From: Bacteroidales bacterium | GTDB lineage: Bacteria; Bacteroidota; Bacteroidia; Bacteroidales; WCHB1-69 | Direction: 5' to 3' | Assembly (NCBI GenBank): GCA_012518765.1 | Contig: JAAYRN010000302.1 | Span: 1-8,317, forward strand | Length of the DNA stretch: 8,317 nt | Shown here: positions 7,865 to 8,317 of the stretch, one piece after another | How the letters are laid out: every line of letters starts with the position of its first letter | How positions within the stretch are numbered: position 1 is the stretch's first letter | Notes under the pieces: model-generated | The model's input: the letters and a program-made list of their open reading frames with translations, nothing else | Told to the model about the DNA's origin: nothing | Databases searched by the model: none | Program-made: the position numbers and the translations under genes

Positions 7865-8317
7865 TTATTTTGGGAGGGTGTTGCCGCTTGCTATTTCCCA
7901 TAAGTAGAGGCTTGCTACTGAGGCATAAGGAGTGTATCGTTTCCAGTGTTCATTAAATGTGTCTTTATCTATTTTTTCTTGTTGATAAAGTATTTGTAAA
8001 CCTCTATGGATTGCTAAATCTCCATAGCTCAATATGTTGGGTCGTTGCATTGAAAATATCATTAGCATTTCAGCTGTCCATATACCGACACCGTTTAGTT
8101 GGGTAAGTTGATTGCGAACTTCCTTGTCTGACAATTTGTAGAGTGAGTTTAAGTTAAGTTCACCATTCGTTATTTTTTGTGCTGCCGATTTAATATAATT
8201 AGCTTTTCGAAAAGAAATACCAAATTGTTGTATGTCTTCTACGGGTAAATTATGGATAGCAGTAGGGGTAATTTTGTTTAATTTATTTTCTATTCGTTTC
8301 CAAATGGTATTACGGGC
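7865..8317 (-). CDS. DNA-3-methyladenine glycosylase II (AlkA type, HhH-GPD), 5' end cut by window edge
   Basis: The frame is open from the right edge and ends at TAA (7865-7867), giving the C-terminal 150 residues. In fragment numbering it has the HhH-GPD fold: FRKANYIKSAA at 36-46, the helix-hairpin-helix LNGVGIWTAEM at 74-84, and the glycosylase aspartate D100 in SYGDLAIHRGL (codon 8018-8020). The ending WKRYTPYASVASLYLWE is typical of AlkA-like base-excision enzymes, which remove 3-methyladenine and other alkylated purines. A TTG codon at 8134 could be read as a start, but the family similarity continues upstream without a break to the edge (residues 1-61), so 8134 is not the true start. 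The N-terminal part, probably some tens of residues, is outside. It lies 364 bp upstream of the helicase on the same strand and probably belongs to a separate housekeeping unit. The visible key residues are intact. Confidence 0.92.
   Translation of the reverse strand, partial: ARNTIWKRIENKLNKITPTAIHNLPVEDIQQFGISFRKANYIKSAAQKITNGELNLNSLYKLSDKEVRNQLTQLNGVGIWTAEMLMIFSMQRPNILSYGDLAIHRGLQILYQQEKIDKDTFNEHWKRYTPYASVASLYLWEIASGNTLPK

Noticed and set aside
7865..8134. An 89-codon glycosylase gene starting at TTG 8134
   Set aside because: AlkA-family similarity continues upstream in the same frame to the window edge, so this is an internal codon.

Overview
The window is AT-rich (about two thirds A+T by eye), and every gene I can support is on the minus strand. 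It looks like Bacteroidota DNA, perhaps a flavobacterium or a relative. The reasons are the low GC, the absence of Shine-Dalgarno sequences before the starts, a TAnnTTTG-type -7 element before the main operon, and the Lys/Asn/Ile/Glu-rich proteins. Genus cannot be read from this sequence.

Layout, in transcription order (right to left): (1) 8317-7865, the C-terminal 150 residues of an AlkA-type DNA-3-methyladenine glycosylase, cut by the window edge; (2) 7864-7501, a 364-bp intergenic stretch with a probable promoter and an inverted repeat; (3) 7500-4204, an 1098-aa protein joining an N-terminal phospholipase-D (HKD) nuclease-like domain to a SNF2/RapA-like helicase; (4) 4207-3071, a 378-aa DUF1016/YhcG-type PD-(D/E)XK nuclease whose start overlaps the helicase stop by 4 bp (ATGA); (5) 3066 to beyond base 1, an Eco57I-like N6-adenine DNA methyltransferase with a TaqI-like specificity domain. 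It starts 4 bp after the nuclease stop and stays open for 1022 codons to the left edge.

Genes 3-5 form one tightly packed operon. Together they hold a DNA translocase, two candidate nucleases and a sequence-specific methyltransferase, as expected of a restriction-modification-like phage-defence system. It lacks the type I HsdR/M/S set and the type III Mod/Res pair, and the visible part shows no BREX or DISARM hallmark genes. I infer that the methyltransferase marks host DNA while the PLD-helicase and the DUF1016 nuclease attack unmarked DNA; nothing in the sequence proves this. I cannot match the trio to a named system from memory.

Other points of interest are a duplicated palindrome inside the DUF1016 gene that encodes a repeated 10-residue motif, a GC-rich imperfect palindrome inside the methyltransferase gene, an A9 homopolymer early in the helicase gene, and an inverted repeat overlapping the operon promoter. 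I saw no tRNA, rRNA, CRISPR array, transposase or integrase.
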